A stretch of DNA of 64,000 nt. Origin: DASUPK01 sp963724665. GTDB lineage: Bacteria; Actinomycetota; Thermoleophilia; Solirubrobacterales; 70-9. The translations under genes and the position numbers were made by a program. The stretch spans positions 496,001-560,000 of the forward strand of contig CAVRVH010000007.1 of assembly GCA_963724665.1 (NCBI GenBank), given 5' to 3'. Of the stretch, positions 34,448 through 41,725 are shown one piece after another; within the stretch, counting starts at the first letter, position 1, and each line of letters begins with the position of its first letter. The notes beneath the pieces are model-generated. The model did not search any database, had not been told where the DNA came from, and worked only from the letters and a program-made list of their open reading frames with translations.

Positions 34448-34834
34448 ATGGACGCGAGTCAGCTGAGGCAAATTCCGCTCTTCTCCGACGCTGACGACGA
34501 CGACCTGCAGAAGCTGGGCGCGTTCGCCGAGTCGGTCGATTTCAGCGAGAGGGCCGAAATCATTCGAGAAGGCGATTTCTCGAGGGCGCTCCTCGCGATC
34601 GAGGAGGGCACCGTCGAGGTCACCCGTGGCGGCGAGCACGTTGCAAATCTCGGCCCTGGCGACATCTTCGGCGAGGTCGGCGTGCTCAACGATGCCCTGC
34701 GGAACGCCACGGTGACGGCGACCTCGCGCCTCAAGCTGATCATCATCGATCAGTTAGAGGTGCAACGGCTGAAGGAGACGGCACCCGAGATCTACGCACG
34801 GATCGAGAAGCTGGCCGAGGAACGCAGCGGGTAG
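34448..34834 (+). CDS. Cyclic-nucleotide-binding domain protein (no DNA-binding domain)
   Basis: 128 residues from ATG 34448. IPLFSDADDDDLQKLGAFAES starts the CRP-type beta roll; EGDFSRALLAIEEGTVEVTRGG and LGPGDIFGEVGVLNDALRNATVTATS form the phosphate-binding cassette region. The usual R-S/T pair reads LRNATV, so nucleotide binding is uncertain. It lacks the C-terminal helix-turn-helix, so it is a free sensor domain. It is flanked by SnoaL runs on the other strand. Confidence 0.85.
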   Translation: MDASQLRQIPLFSDADDDDLQKLGAFAESVDFSERAEIIREGDFSRALLAIEEGTVEVTRGGEHVANLGPGDIFGEVGVLNDALRNATVTATSRLKLIIIDQLEVQRLKETAPEIYARIEKLAEERSG

Positions 34835-34860
34835 TCGTCGGCGCGCCGGTCCTAACCCGG

Positions 34861-35262
34861 CTACTCCGAAAGCCCGGCGGCTTCGAGGGCCTCGGCGCGG
34901 TCTCGATAGCCCCCCGTCAGCCGCGAAACCTTGCCCTCGCGGAGTGTCCAGATGCCGAAGACACCCATGTCGGCCTCGATCCCACTGCCGCGCCCCTTCC
35001 CCGAAAGCCGAACGACGGCGAAGACGTTGTCGCCAGCGTCGATCAACTCCTCAGGCTCCATCTGAAAGTCGTCCCAGATCTCGTCCACTCCCTCGACCCA
35101 ACGCCGCACCCCATCAAGGCCGCGATAGGTCGCCGGGTTGAAGACATTCCGAGTGAGATCGATGACGACGTCGGGATGGGCAAGCTCGGCGACAGCCGAG
35201 AAGTCGCGGTCGGTCAAGAACCCGTAGCAGCGCCGCACGATCTCGACGTTCTCCTCCGACAT
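34861..35262 (-). CDS. SnoaL-like (NTF2-fold) protein, copy 11
   Basis: 133 residues, MSEENVEIVRRCYGFLTDRD to EALEAAGLSE. HPDVVIDLTRNVFNPATYRGLDGVRRWVEGVDEIWDDF and VRLSGKGRGSGIEADMGVFGIWTL group it with copy 5. It directly follows copy 12 with the standard junction. No B repeat follows its stop, unlike most runs. Confidence 0.86.
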   Translation of the reverse strand: MSEENVEIVRRCYGFLTDRDFSAVAELAHPDVVIDLTRNVFNPATYRGLDGVRRWVEGVDEIWDDFQMEPEELIDAGDNVFAVVRLSGKGRGSGIEADMGVFGIWTLREGKVSRLTGGYRDRAEALEAAGLSE

Positions 35263-35265
35263 CGC

Positions 35266-35670
35266 CTACTCCGAGGCGATCAGCCCGGCGGCTTTGAGGG
35301 CTTCTTGGCGGTCGAAGAAGATTTGGATGCGACTGATCTTGCCGTCGACGAACTCGTAGAGGTTTGTGGTCTCAGCAGGGGTGGGAATGCCGGACGTTCG
35401 CCCGCTCGCTGTGACGTGCAGGAAGGCGAGAACTTTGTCGTCGCCGATCGTTTCCACGCGGTCGAGGCCGAGCCGAAAGTCCGGCGCTGTGTCCGCGATG
35501 TCGTCGAAGAAGCGCCGAATGTCATCCGGGCCTTCGTAGACCCCGCCGATGGAGGCGAATGGCGTCCTCAACTCGACGTCCTCGGTGCAGTTAGCGAGGT
35601 AGCGGTTGATGTCGCGCGCGTTGACCGCTGCAACTGCCCGCCTCACGATCTCCACGTTCTCCTCCGACAT
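35266..35670 (-). CDS. SnoaL-like (NTF2-fold) protein, copy 12
   Basis: 134 residues from ATG 35670, MSEENVEIVRRAVAAVNARD to EALKAAGLIASE. The end carries an extra IA before SE, a small variant of the usual AAGLSE that still leaves GGAG at the stop. TEDVELRTPFASIGGVYEGPDDIRRFFDDIAD and VTASGRTSGIPTPAETTNLYEF hold the motif. Lead gene with GGATACTGGGTGGCTGATG before it. Confidence 0.85.
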   Translation of the reverse strand: MSEENVEIVRRAVAAVNARDINRYLANCTEDVELRTPFASIGGVYEGPDDIRRFFDDIADTAPDFRLGLDRVETIGDDKVLAFLHVTASGRTSGIPTPAETTNLYEFVDGKISRIQIFFDRQEALKAAGLIASE

Positions 35671-35696
35671 CAGCCACCCAGTATCCCGCGAGGAGT

Positions 35697-35718
35697 GCTG
35701 CTTTCCATGCAAAGCAGC
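35697..35718 (+). repeat. A-type dyad repeat (A only)
   Basis: GCTGCTTTCCATGCAAAGCAGC, perfect 8-bp arms around CCATGC, 26 bp upstream of the SnoaL copy 12 start. Confidence 0.88.
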
Positions 35719-35870
35719 GGTTTGGAAGTACACCTCCAAGCCGGTGAAGGGGTGGCCAACTTAGCGTCCGTCCGGGAGCCGCCCGCGTAAGGGCCGGACA
35801 AGGGCCGCGCGAAAACCGCCACACAGCCCGGCATCGAGAGAAACCCATCCGTAGCGGGGACTCCTAAGGC

Positions 35871-35915
35871 GCGCCCGACAGGATTCGAACCTGTGACCTT
35901 CGGTTTCGTAGACCG
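35871..35915 (-). pseudogene. tRNA-Arg(ACG) 3' half, probable attachment-site remnant
   Basis: On the minus strand the anticodon arm (CGGT-CTACGAA-ACCG, anticodon ACG), a variable loop, a perfect T arm (ACAGG/CCTGT with TTCGAAT) and the 3' acceptor strand CGGGCGC are intact. The D arm and 5' acceptor are absent; homology stops inside the anticodon stem. Element integrases commonly recombine within this half. The remaining 35719-36096 stretch holds no gene I can support. Confidence 0.8.
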
Positions 35916-36096
35916 CGTCGGGAGTTCGGTGGAGCTCGTCTGGGCTCAGGATTCGGCTCTATACCGGGATTCGAGTTCGTCTGGGTTCGGCTGGACTCCG
36001 TCCCGTCCATTGCCCTTTAGTTGCCCACCAGCGCTGCCCTACACATCTCGTTGGGTAGTAGCTAGACGAGCTGCCCCCACGTCGCGATTCGAAAGT

Positions 36097-36117
36097 GCTG
36101 CTTTGCATGGAAAGCAG
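36097..36117 (-). repeat. A-type dyad repeat, inverted orientation
   Basis: GCTGCTTTGCATGGAAAGCAG: loop reads GCATGG, the complement of CCATGC, so the element is flipped relative to nearly all others. It lies 3 bp from the DUF998 stop. Confidence 0.87.
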
Positions 36118-36120
36118 TAG

Positions 36121-36837
36121 TCAGGGCCGGCGCAGCAGAGCCATCGCCAGCCCTGCCATCCACAGAAGCCACGAGCCATAGGAAACACGTTCGAAGAGTC
36201 CCATTCCCCTTGTCCGGCCTTTCGCGATGTCGGCTGACATCGCCCCGGTTACGCCACCCGAGACCAGCGTTGTGAATCCCATCGCAATCGAGAAAAGGCG
36301 GAACCGCTTACCCAGCCCCGCTGCGCTGAACCCGAGCTCGGCGAGGATCATGAAGATCGAGACGGCGGTCAGGACGAGGTGTCCGAGGTCGTTGGCACCG
36401 CCCTCTCCCTTGACCATCTCCTCGCGCGAGGTCATCGGGAAGAGCAGCCAGACTGGAAAGACGAACCCCTGCGCGACCAGCACGTTTCCGGTCATTCGCA
36501 GCGGCTTGTTCTTGCCAGCGGCCTGCCGGACCCCCAGGCCGAATCCGATCACCAGCAAGACGAAGATCGGCATCATCGCGTTGAGGAACGCGCGAGAGGG
36601 AGCCTTCGTGGCTGAGAGCTCACTGATGGCCTGGTCGGTTCGGCTGTATCCGTGGTAGGTCCTCGCGGCCACCACATCATTCGCGACGACGTAAGCCAGC
36701 GGGTACGCGAGACCACAGGCAAGCAACGCTTTCGGGACGGCAGATGACAGAGGGTGCTGACGGTGGGATTTCAGTCCATCCGCCGCGCGACGCCATATGC
36801 CCATCAGTCGATCCGAGGTAGCGCGAGTCGCAGTCAT
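36121..36837 (-). CDS. DUF998-family membrane protein
   Basis: 238 residues, six to seven hydrophobic helices. LLACGLAYPLAYVVANDVVAARTYHGYSRTDQAISELSATKAP is the DUF998 N-terminal signature (first helix, then the Y-x-x-x-x-Q-x-I-S-x-L-x-A motif). LLVIGFGLGVRQAAG and FVFPVWLLFPMTSREE follow. Function unknown. It lies 15 bp after the SRPBCC gene on the same strand, so they form an operon. Confidence 0.85.
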   Translation of the reverse strand: MTATRATSDRLMGIWRRAADGLKSHRQHPLSSAVPKALLACGLAYPLAYVVANDVVAARTYHGYSRTDQAISELSATKAPSRAFLNAMMPIFVLLVIGFGLGVRQAAGKNKPLRMTGNVLVAQGFVFPVWLLFPMTSREEMVKGEGGANDLGHLVLTAVSIFMILAELGFSAAGLGKRFRLFSIAMGFTTLVSGGVTGAMSADIAKGRTRGMGLFERVSYGSWLLWMAGLAMALLRRP

Positions 36838-36852
36838 CTCCGTTCCCAGCCG

Positions 36853-37503
36853 CTACTCCCCGGCTGGCCCCTGCCGTGATGTTCTCAGCGCTTCTGCCCG
36901 TTCCTTCACGCCGAGGAGCATGCGGCGGGTCATGATGAACGACACTGGCTCCATGATGCGCATCCCGAGCCACCAGAGCAGCGTCTTCGGGACACGTTCC
37001 GTGCCACGCGTGACAAACCGCGTTCGTTGATCGTCCCGCGGATACAGGCCGAACTGCCACACCCACCTGAAGTCACCGGCCTCGTAGCTCAGGGCAAGGG
37101 AGCGACGCGGTTCCAGAAGACCCACTGTCAGCTCTGTGCCTGTGCGTCCCCAGGGGACCTTGTCGCCCACGGCAAGTTGCTGAAACTCGGGGAGGATGCG
37201 GGTCGCGCTCGCACGATCCAGAAAGCCGAAGAGTCGGTCAAGCCAGTCGTAGCTGTACAACCCGCCGCGCCGATAGCCGATCTGCACCAACCACGGCCAG
37301 ATGTCCTCCGGAGCCGCACCCACCGTGACCGCCTGCATCGACATCTCCGTCCCATCGTGGATCAGCACATCGCCCGGCATCGCACGCGCGAACTCCTCGG
37401 GGGTCGTACCCCATCGGCTGAACCAACGTCTGACCGGAAACCAGTAGATCGCGGCTGCTAGAGCTGCGATGGGAAGGAGAAGCCTTCTTGCCACGGGAGG
37501 CAT
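36853..37503 (-). CDS. Membrane-anchored SRPBCC/polyketide-cyclase-like protein
   Basis: 216 residues. An N-terminal hydrophobic helix (ARRLLLPIAALAAAIYWFPV) is followed by a START/SRPBCC helix-grip fold: MSMQAVTVGAAPEDIWPWLVQIGYRRGGLYSYDWLDRLFG is the conserved entry strand and helix, LALSYEAGDFRWVWQFGLYP the middle strands, and a C-terminal amphipathic helix (MTRRMLLGVKERAEAL). Probably binds a hydrophobic ligand at the membrane. Confidence 0.82.
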   Translation of the reverse strand: MPPVARRLLLPIAALAAAIYWFPVRRWFSRWGTTPEEFARAMPGDVLIHDGTEMSMQAVTVGAAPEDIWPWLVQIGYRRGGLYSYDWLDRLFGFLDRASATRILPEFQQLAVGDKVPWGRTGTELTVGLLEPRRSLALSYEAGDFRWVWQFGLYPRDDQRTRFVTRGTERVPKTLLWWLGMRIMEPVSFIMTRRMLLGVKERAEALRTSRQGPAGE

Positions 37504-37596
37504 TGGTCGCCAGATTGGTTGCTACACAGAGCCCCCTTGGCCTAATCACTCTAGAACGCTCCGCATCCCGGCGCCATTGCATTTTCTGGGCAAGAA

Positions 37597-37620
37597 CTGC
37601 TGCTTTGGACGAGAAGCGGC
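37597..37620 (-). repeat. B-type dyad repeat, inverted orientation
   Basis: CTGCTTTGGACGAGAAGCGG: loop complement GGACGA. It abuts the recombinase stop and, with the direct B copy at 38329-38349, brackets the recombinase gene as an inverted pair. Confidence 0.87.
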
Positions 37621-37622
37621 TA

Positions 37623-38300
37623 CTACGCGAGAGCCGCAGCGGCCGGGATCACGGGAGCGCGCCGTGTGCGGACCGTCTCGATGATTTCGCCGTTATCGAT
37701 TCCCTGCAGGTAGATCGAGGTGACTCCGAGGTTGGCATGCCCCAGCTGGCGCTGGATGACGTTGAGTGGGACGCCCTCCCTGGCCATCTCGACGGCGTGA
37801 GCGTGGCGAAGCTGGTGTGGAGCGAAGCGGCGCCGTACCCCAGCCTGGGCCGCGATGCGTCGAAGCGCAATTCGCACCTGCGAGCTCGACCAGGGACCGC
37901 CACAGGTTGGCCCGTTGATCACGCAGAACAGCGGTCCAATTGGCAAGGAGACGCGGGCCTCAAGCCAGGGACGCAGCTGGTCCCAGGCCCACTCGTCCAT
38001 GCCCACCTCCCGCCGACGTCCGCCCTTGCCGCGCCTGACGAGCATGGACCCTCGGCTGACCTCCAAGTCCGATTCCATCAGGGCTAGGGCCTCGGAGATC
38101 CGAAGACCTGCTCGCCAGAGCACGACGATTAGTCCCCTCAGGCGGCGGCCGTACGGCTTAGTTCCCGCCTGCCTCATTACCGCAACGATCTCTTCCACCC
38201 GCGGCGGGTCAGCCGGATAACGACGTCCCTTGTTCCCGGCTCGCCGTCGCGTGATGACCTTGTTCGAGGTGCCGGCGACGTGATCGGTGAGCTCGAGCAT
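37623..38300 (-). CDS. Tyrosine recombinase/integrase
   Basis: 225 residues from ATG 38300 with GGAGGA upstream. It consists almost wholly of a catalytic domain. Arg in RAGLRISEALAL, the basic beta-hairpin RRGKGGRRREVGM with Lys, HQLRHAHAVEMA (HxxR), His in LGHANLGVTS and Tyr in IYLQG are all present. It lacks the N-terminal arm-binding domain of phage integrases and is ~100 residues shorter than Xer. It lies between inverted B repeats, 1.7 kb from the tRNA-Arg remnant, so it is the best candidate for mobilising this region. Confidence 0.88.
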   Translation of the reverse strand: MLELTDHVAGTSNKVITRRRAGNKGRRYPADPPRVEEIVAVMRQAGTKPYGRRLRGLIVVLWRAGLRISEALALMESDLEVSRGSMLVRRGKGGRRREVGMDEWAWDQLRPWLEARVSLPIGPLFCVINGPTCGGPWSSSQVRIALRRIAAQAGVRRRFAPHQLRHAHAVEMAREGVPLNVIQRQLGHANLGVTSIYLQGIDNGEIIETVRTRRAPVIPAAAALA

Positions 38301-38328
38301 GCTTCCTCCATGGTCGGGTACGGAAGAG

Positions 38329-38349
38329 ATGCTTTTCGTCCAAAGCGGT
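38329..38349 (+). repeat. B-type dyad repeat (B only)
   Basis: ATGCTTTTCGTCCAAAGCGG with loop TCGTCC, between the recombinase start and the SnoaL copy 13 stop. Confidence 0.85.
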
Positions 38350-38373
38350 AGCGGCCGGTGACGGTTTCCGCAG

Positions 38374-38781
38374 CTACTCCCGCAGCCCGGCGGTTTTGAG
38401 AGCTTCGGCACGGGTCCAGAAGACTTGACGTCTCGTAATCAGGCCGTCCGCGAACCAGACGATCTGCCAGGTGCGGTATTCAAAGGGCACGCCGCTGCCC
38501 CTACGGCGTGCTGTGAGAAGCACGGCGATGAAGACCCGGTCATCCCCCAAGTCCGTTATTTGCTCGATCTCGATGTGGACGCCCTCCTCCGCGTTTTCCC
38601 ACATCAGTTCGATCCACTGTCGCACCCCTTCCCGCCCGCGGTACAGCTCACCAATCCCAGGGACACCTTCCAGGGCCTCCCATACGACATCAGGGCTGAG
38701 GAAGGCCAGCAAGGCGTCGATGTCGCCGCGGTTGAGAGCGTCGATGGCCTTCCGCGCCGGCGCTACGTTCTCCTGCGACAT
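38374..38781 (-). CDS. SnoaL-like (NTF2-fold) protein, copy 13
   Basis: 135 residues from ATG 38781, MSQENVAPARKAIDALNRGD to EALKTAGLRE. FLSPDVVWEALEGVPGIGELYRGREGVRQWIELMWENAE and VLLTARRRGSGVPFEYRTWQIVWF (motif present). A single-gene unit lying between B and A repeats; ATACTGCGTGGGCGATG leader. Confidence 0.85.
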   Translation of the reverse strand: MSQENVAPARKAIDALNRGDIDALLAFLSPDVVWEALEGVPGIGELYRGREGVRQWIELMWENAEEGVHIEIEQITDLGDDRVFIAVLLTARRRGSGVPFEYRTWQIVWFADGLITRRQVFWTRAEALKTAGLRE

Positions 38782-38809
38782 CGCCCACGCAGTATCTCTC
38801 GGCGGAGTA

Positions 38810-38830
38810 CTGCTTTCCATGCAAAGCAGC
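38810..38830 (+). repeat. A-type dyad repeat (A only)
   Basis: CTGCTTTCCATGCAAAGCAG upstream of SnoaL copy 13. The matching B copy is 570 bp further right (39402), so an A-B pair seems split by the small genes between. Confidence 0.86.
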
Positions 38831-38952
38831 GCTTCTGAAATCACACCTCTAAGCGAGGAGAGGCGGCCAATCTGGGGGGTCACCAGGTCAGCTCGATCTC
38901 CAGCTCGCGCTCGTCGGTCTCTAGCTCGAGCTCGTCTGGCGCGCGCTCAAGC

Positions 38953-39084
38953 ATGCCGGTCTCGCCGACTGACTACCCGCTGTCCGCTCGGGAAGTTGCC
39001 CATGGCCGACGCGGCCTCTGGCGACTGGCCGAGGCACGGCTGCGAATCGCCCAATCCCCGGCGCTGATCGCGGTCGCCGTCTAG
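38953..39084 (+). CDS. Possible 43-residue small protein
   Basis: ATG 38953 to TAG; sequence contains REVAHGRRGLWRLAEARLRIAQ, an amphipathic helix. A 24-residue acidic frame on the other strand (38954-38880, DELELETDERELEIELTW) starts at the same CATG. Either may be a remnant. No family recognised. Confidence 0.25.
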   Translation: MPVSPTDYPLSAREVAHGRRGLWRLAEARLRIAQSPALIAVAV

Positions 39085-39095
39085 CATCCGCGTCG

Positions 39096-39323
39096 ATGGC
39101 GGGAGTAATCCGACTTGTTCCACTCGACGAGCGCGGACGGGAGATCCTCGACGAGTTCGAAGGGAAGACCGGAGAGCAGCCGACCGAGGTCCAGGGTGAC
39201 GGAGGCCGCCTGTACCACGTCGAGGGCGCAAGCGTCAGCGGTGAGGAATTCGACGCGATGCTGAGCCGCACCGATTCGGGCTGGTCAGAGCACGTCACCC
39301 GGACGAGTTCAATTCTGCCGTAG
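39096..39323 (+). CDS. Small hypothetical protein
   Basis: 75 residues from ATG 39096. MAGVIRLVPLDERGREILDEFEGKTGEQPTEV is followed by RLYHVEGASVSGEEFDAMLSRTD, which reads like a compact folded domain with balanced composition. No known domain. It begins 11 bp after the 43-residue frame and lies between the split A and B dyads. Confidence 0.5.
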   Translation: MAGVIRLVPLDERGREILDEFEGKTGEQPTEVQGDGGRLYHVEGASVSGEEFDAMLSRTDSGWSEHVTRTSSILP

Positions 39324-39401
39324 CCTCGTCAGGTGAGTCGAGAGCAGGCGCATGCCCCGGTCGCCTAACTCGCACTGAGCGGGGATAGCTCCGATCAGAA
39401 A

Positions 39402-39425
39402 GCGCCGCTTCTCGTCCAAAGCAGC
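39402..39425 (+). repeat. B-type dyad repeat (B only)
   Basis: GCGCCGCTTCTCGTCCAAAGCAGC, loop TCGTCC. It lies 8 bp from the SnoaL copy 14 stop and is the last dyad before a 20-kb stretch without any. Confidence 0.84.
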
Positions 39426-39433
39426 GGTCGGAG

Positions 39434-39859
39434 CTACTCCGACAGCCCGGCGGCTTCGAATGCCTCGGCGCGATGGCGGAAGAACTCCAACTTGCGCACT
39501 CGTCCATCCCGGAGCGTGATGACGAGAAACAGCTGGACTTCGAATGGCGCACCGCTATCTCGGTCTCGCCCGCTTTGCCGGACTTCGGCGAGGACGCGAT
39601 TGCCCGGTGCCTCGATCAACTGAAGCGGTTCCCAGACAACATCGATCAACGTGCTTTGAACTCGCCTGATGAATGCGAAGGCCAACGGGACGCCTCGTCG
39701 AGAGTGATCCGGTTCAGGCCACTCCCGCTCGGCAGGCCAGTCGTACTCGAACTCGGGATCGACGAACGCAGCAAGGGCTTTCTCGGCCCCTTCGCCACGC
39801 ATAAGCGCATTGAATGCGTCGAAACCCTGGCGCACGACCTCGACGTTCTCCTCCGACAA
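39434..39859 (-). CDS. SnoaL-like (NTF2-fold) protein, copy 14
   Basis: 141 residues from TTG 39859, LSEENVEVVRQGFDAFNALMRG to EAFEAAGLSE. EPLQLIEAPGNRVLAEVRQSGRDRDSGAPFEVQLF and LRDGRVRKLEFFRHRAEA closely parallel copy 17 at 59.6 kb (same length, EPLELIEAPDSRVVAFIRQSARGR). The start codon has decayed from ATG. It lacks the usual upstream leader: the sequence breaks off just before the start. Confidence 0.84.
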   Translation of the reverse strand: MSEENVEVVRQGFDAFNALMRGEGAEKALAAFVDPEFEYDWPAEREWPEPDHSRRGVPLAFAFIRRVQSTLIDVVWEPLQLIEAPGNRVLAEVRQSGRDRDSGAPFEVQLFLVITLRDGRVRKLEFFRHRAEAFEAAGLSE

Positions 39860-39873
39860 AGAGGACCACCTGG

Positions 39874-40290
39874 CTAGGAAGGGACGGCCAGGACCGGCCG
39901 CTTCGCTATGTGCAGCAGGCGGTGCGTCACGCTTCCCAGAAGCAATCCCGCGATCGAGGAATGTCCGCGGGTGCCGGTGACGATCAGATCGCCGTCGTTG
40001 CGGTCGGCGATATCCACGATCGCATGCGCTGGGCCGCCAGCCGTGACGTCGGCCAGTTCGACCTTGGTGTCGATGCCGCGATCCGACAGTTCCTTCGCTT
40101 CCTCCTGGATCTCGGCCCGGACCTGGTCCTCATCTACACGAGGAAGCTCTCCGCTCTTCGCAGCCAAGTACTCGGTCACATGCGCGATGACGATGTTTGC
40201 CTTCTCCTTCTCGGCGAGCTCGGCCGCAACGGGGATCGCCTTCTTCGCTCCGTCCGACCCGTCCAGGGCGAGAACGATTGTCTTGAACAT
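39874..40290 (-). CDS. Universal stress protein, single UspA domain
   Basis: 138 residues from ATG 40290. MFKTIVLALDGSDGAKKAIPVAAELA is the UspA start. TGTRGHSSIAGLLLGSVTHRLLHIAKRPVLAV contains the ATP-binding G-x-x-G-x9-G-S/T motif, so it probably binds ATP. It is 13 bp downstream of the tandem UspA gene and is part of its operon. Paired Usp proteins are typical of actinobacterial dormancy responses. Confidence 0.92.
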   Translation of the reverse strand: MFKTIVLALDGSDGAKKAIPVAAELAEKEKANIVIAHVTEYLAAKSGELPRVDEDQVRAEIQEEAKELSDRGIDTKVELADVTAGGPAHAIVDIADRNDGDLIVTGTRGHSSIAGLLLGSVTHRLLHIAKRPVLAVPS

Positions 40291-40303
40291 GTCCTTGTCC
40301 CTC

Positions 40304-41227
40304 TTACTGCTCCACGGCAAGCTCATCGTGCGCCCTTCCTTGATTGGGCTCTGATTCGTGACCAAGTCCCCTGGGTGTGATCAGCACCGGACACGGAGCG
40401 GTCCTTATGACGGCGGACGAGATTGCTCCGAGCAGCGCGCTGCGAACCGGCCCGTAGCCGCGTGACCCCATCACGAGCAGGTCGAGGTCGATTCCCTGCT
40501 CGGCGAGGACGGCCGCCGGGTCGCCCTCCACGAGGGCGCCCTCGGCACTGATCTCGCTGCCGAGCGCGGATGTCGCTTCATCCAGGTATCGCTCGTACTC
40601 CCGGCGCAGGGCCGGGCCAAGCTCAGCAGCGAGATCGGCCTCGACCATGATCGCCGAACGAACCGGCACCACGGTGATCACACGGAGGCGCGCGCCGAAG
40701 GCCCTTGCAAGGCGCGCCGCCTCGCCCAGCGCGAGCTTGGCCTCCTCGGATCCGTCGTATGCGATTCCGACTCGGTTGAAGCCGGCATGCTCGCGGCGGG
40801 CGAAGCCGCGGGGCGCGACTGCTACCGCGCACGGCGCGCCCCGCAGCAGGCTCTCACCGACGCTTCCAGGGAATATCCGCCCGACCTTACCGCGATGGGA
40901 AGAACCGACGACGATCAGATCGGCATCGCAGTCCCCCGCGTATTCGTAAAGGGCCCGCGCGGCCGAGCGACCGCCGACTTCACCATCGAGACTGGCGCGA
41001 ACGAACTCGCCTGCCCCCAGCCGGCGCTCGGCCGACTCGTACAGGCGCTCCTCCAGCTGGGCGGAGAGCTGTCCGCCGGCGATCGCCTCCTCGAATGGAT
41101 TTCGGGTGCGTGGCAGGACGATCGCGATGTGAAGCTCGGCGCCGTAGGCCTTCGCCAGTGCCTGGCCGAGGACCAACGCGTCATCGGACTGTTCGCTCGC
41201 GTCGAAACCGATAATCACCTTGCTCAT
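40304..41227 (-). CDS. Universal stress protein with two tandem UspA domains
   Basis: 307 residues. The first domain is VIIGFDASEQSDDALVLGQALAKAYG to VGSSHRGKVGRIFPGSVGESLLRGAPCAVAV; the second is VGIAYDGSEEAKLALGEAARLARAFG to MGSRGYGPVRSALLGAISSAVIRTAPCPVLI. Both keep the G-x2-G-x9-G-S/A ATP motif. The architecture matches the tandem Usp proteins of the mycobacterial DosR set (family knowledge). The ATG overlaps the DUF779 stop by 4 bp. Confidence 0.93.
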   Translation of the reverse strand: MSKVIIGFDASEQSDDALVLGQALAKAYGAELHIAIVLPRTRNPFEEAIAGGQLSAQLEERLYESAERRLGAGEFVRASLDGEVGGRSAARALYEYAGDCDADLIVVGSSHRGKVGRIFPGSVGESLLRGAPCAVAVAPRGFARREHAGFNRVGIAYDGSEEAKLALGEAARLARAFGARLRVITVVPVRSAIMVEADLAAELGPALRREYERYLDEATSALGSEISAEGALVEGDPAAVLAEQGIDLDLLVMGSRGYGPVRSALLGAISSAVIRTAPCPVLITPRGLGHESEPNQGRAHDELAVEQ

Positions 41228-41610
41228 TTCGCGATTACCTCCGAGTGATCCGATTCGTCGACGGCCGGAGAGGCGCTCGCCGGTGTGCGGGTGACGAAAT
41301 GGACTTCCTCCAGACCCTCCAAGGAGAAGCCACCGGCCCCACCCGGGGCCACATCGATTACGAATGCGGGCCGGCCCCAGCGCTCGTACTGCTCCGTGTC
41401 CACATAGAAGGGTGAGCCGCCGATCTCGCCGATCTTGACGTCACTTGGCGAGGGGAGTAGCTCGCCCCTCTCGAGACACATTGGCGCGCTCCCGTCGCAA
41501 CAGCCTTCGGACTGGAAGAAGGAGACGGGACCGTGCTTCTCGCTGAGCTCGTCGATCAGCTCGAGCGCGGCGCCGGTCGCTTTCACTCTCTGAATGGCGA
41601 AGCATGTCAT
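41224..41610 (-). CDS. DUF779-family protein
   Basis: 128 residues from ATG 41610. GPVSFFQSEGCCDGSAPMCLERGELLPSPSDVKIGEIGG is the DUF779 hallmark with a CC-x-G-S-x-P-x-C cluster that could bind a metal. YVDTEQYERWGRPAFVIDVAPG GGFSLEGLEEVHFVTRT completes the family. Often found near aldehyde dehydrogenases; here it heads the Usp operon. Biochemical role unknown. Confidence 0.87.
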   Translation of the reverse strand: MTCFAIQRVKATGAALELIDELSEKHGPVSFFQSEGCCDGSAPMCLERGELLPSPSDVKIGEIGGSPFYVDTEQYERWGRPAFVIDVAPGGAGGFSLEGLEEVHFVTRTPASASPAVDESDHSEVIAK

Positions 41611-41725
41611 CGACCTAAGGAAACCCAACCACCGTCGGGGCCGCGACAAATCCGTGGCCAGGTCCTATTCCCATCCGGGCTCACTACGTAGATCCGCGTG
41701 CTTTTCTGCACGTAGGCTTCGGGAC

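Noticed and set aside
35871..35915. Functional tRNA-Arg
   Set aside because: The 5' half is missing and the upstream sequence cannot pair with the acceptor.
23036..39425. A-B dyads as a CRISPR array or classical integron attC sites
   Set aside because: Spacing is irregular (0.3-3 kb) with genes between, no cas genes; no GTTRRRY core and mixed gene orientation.
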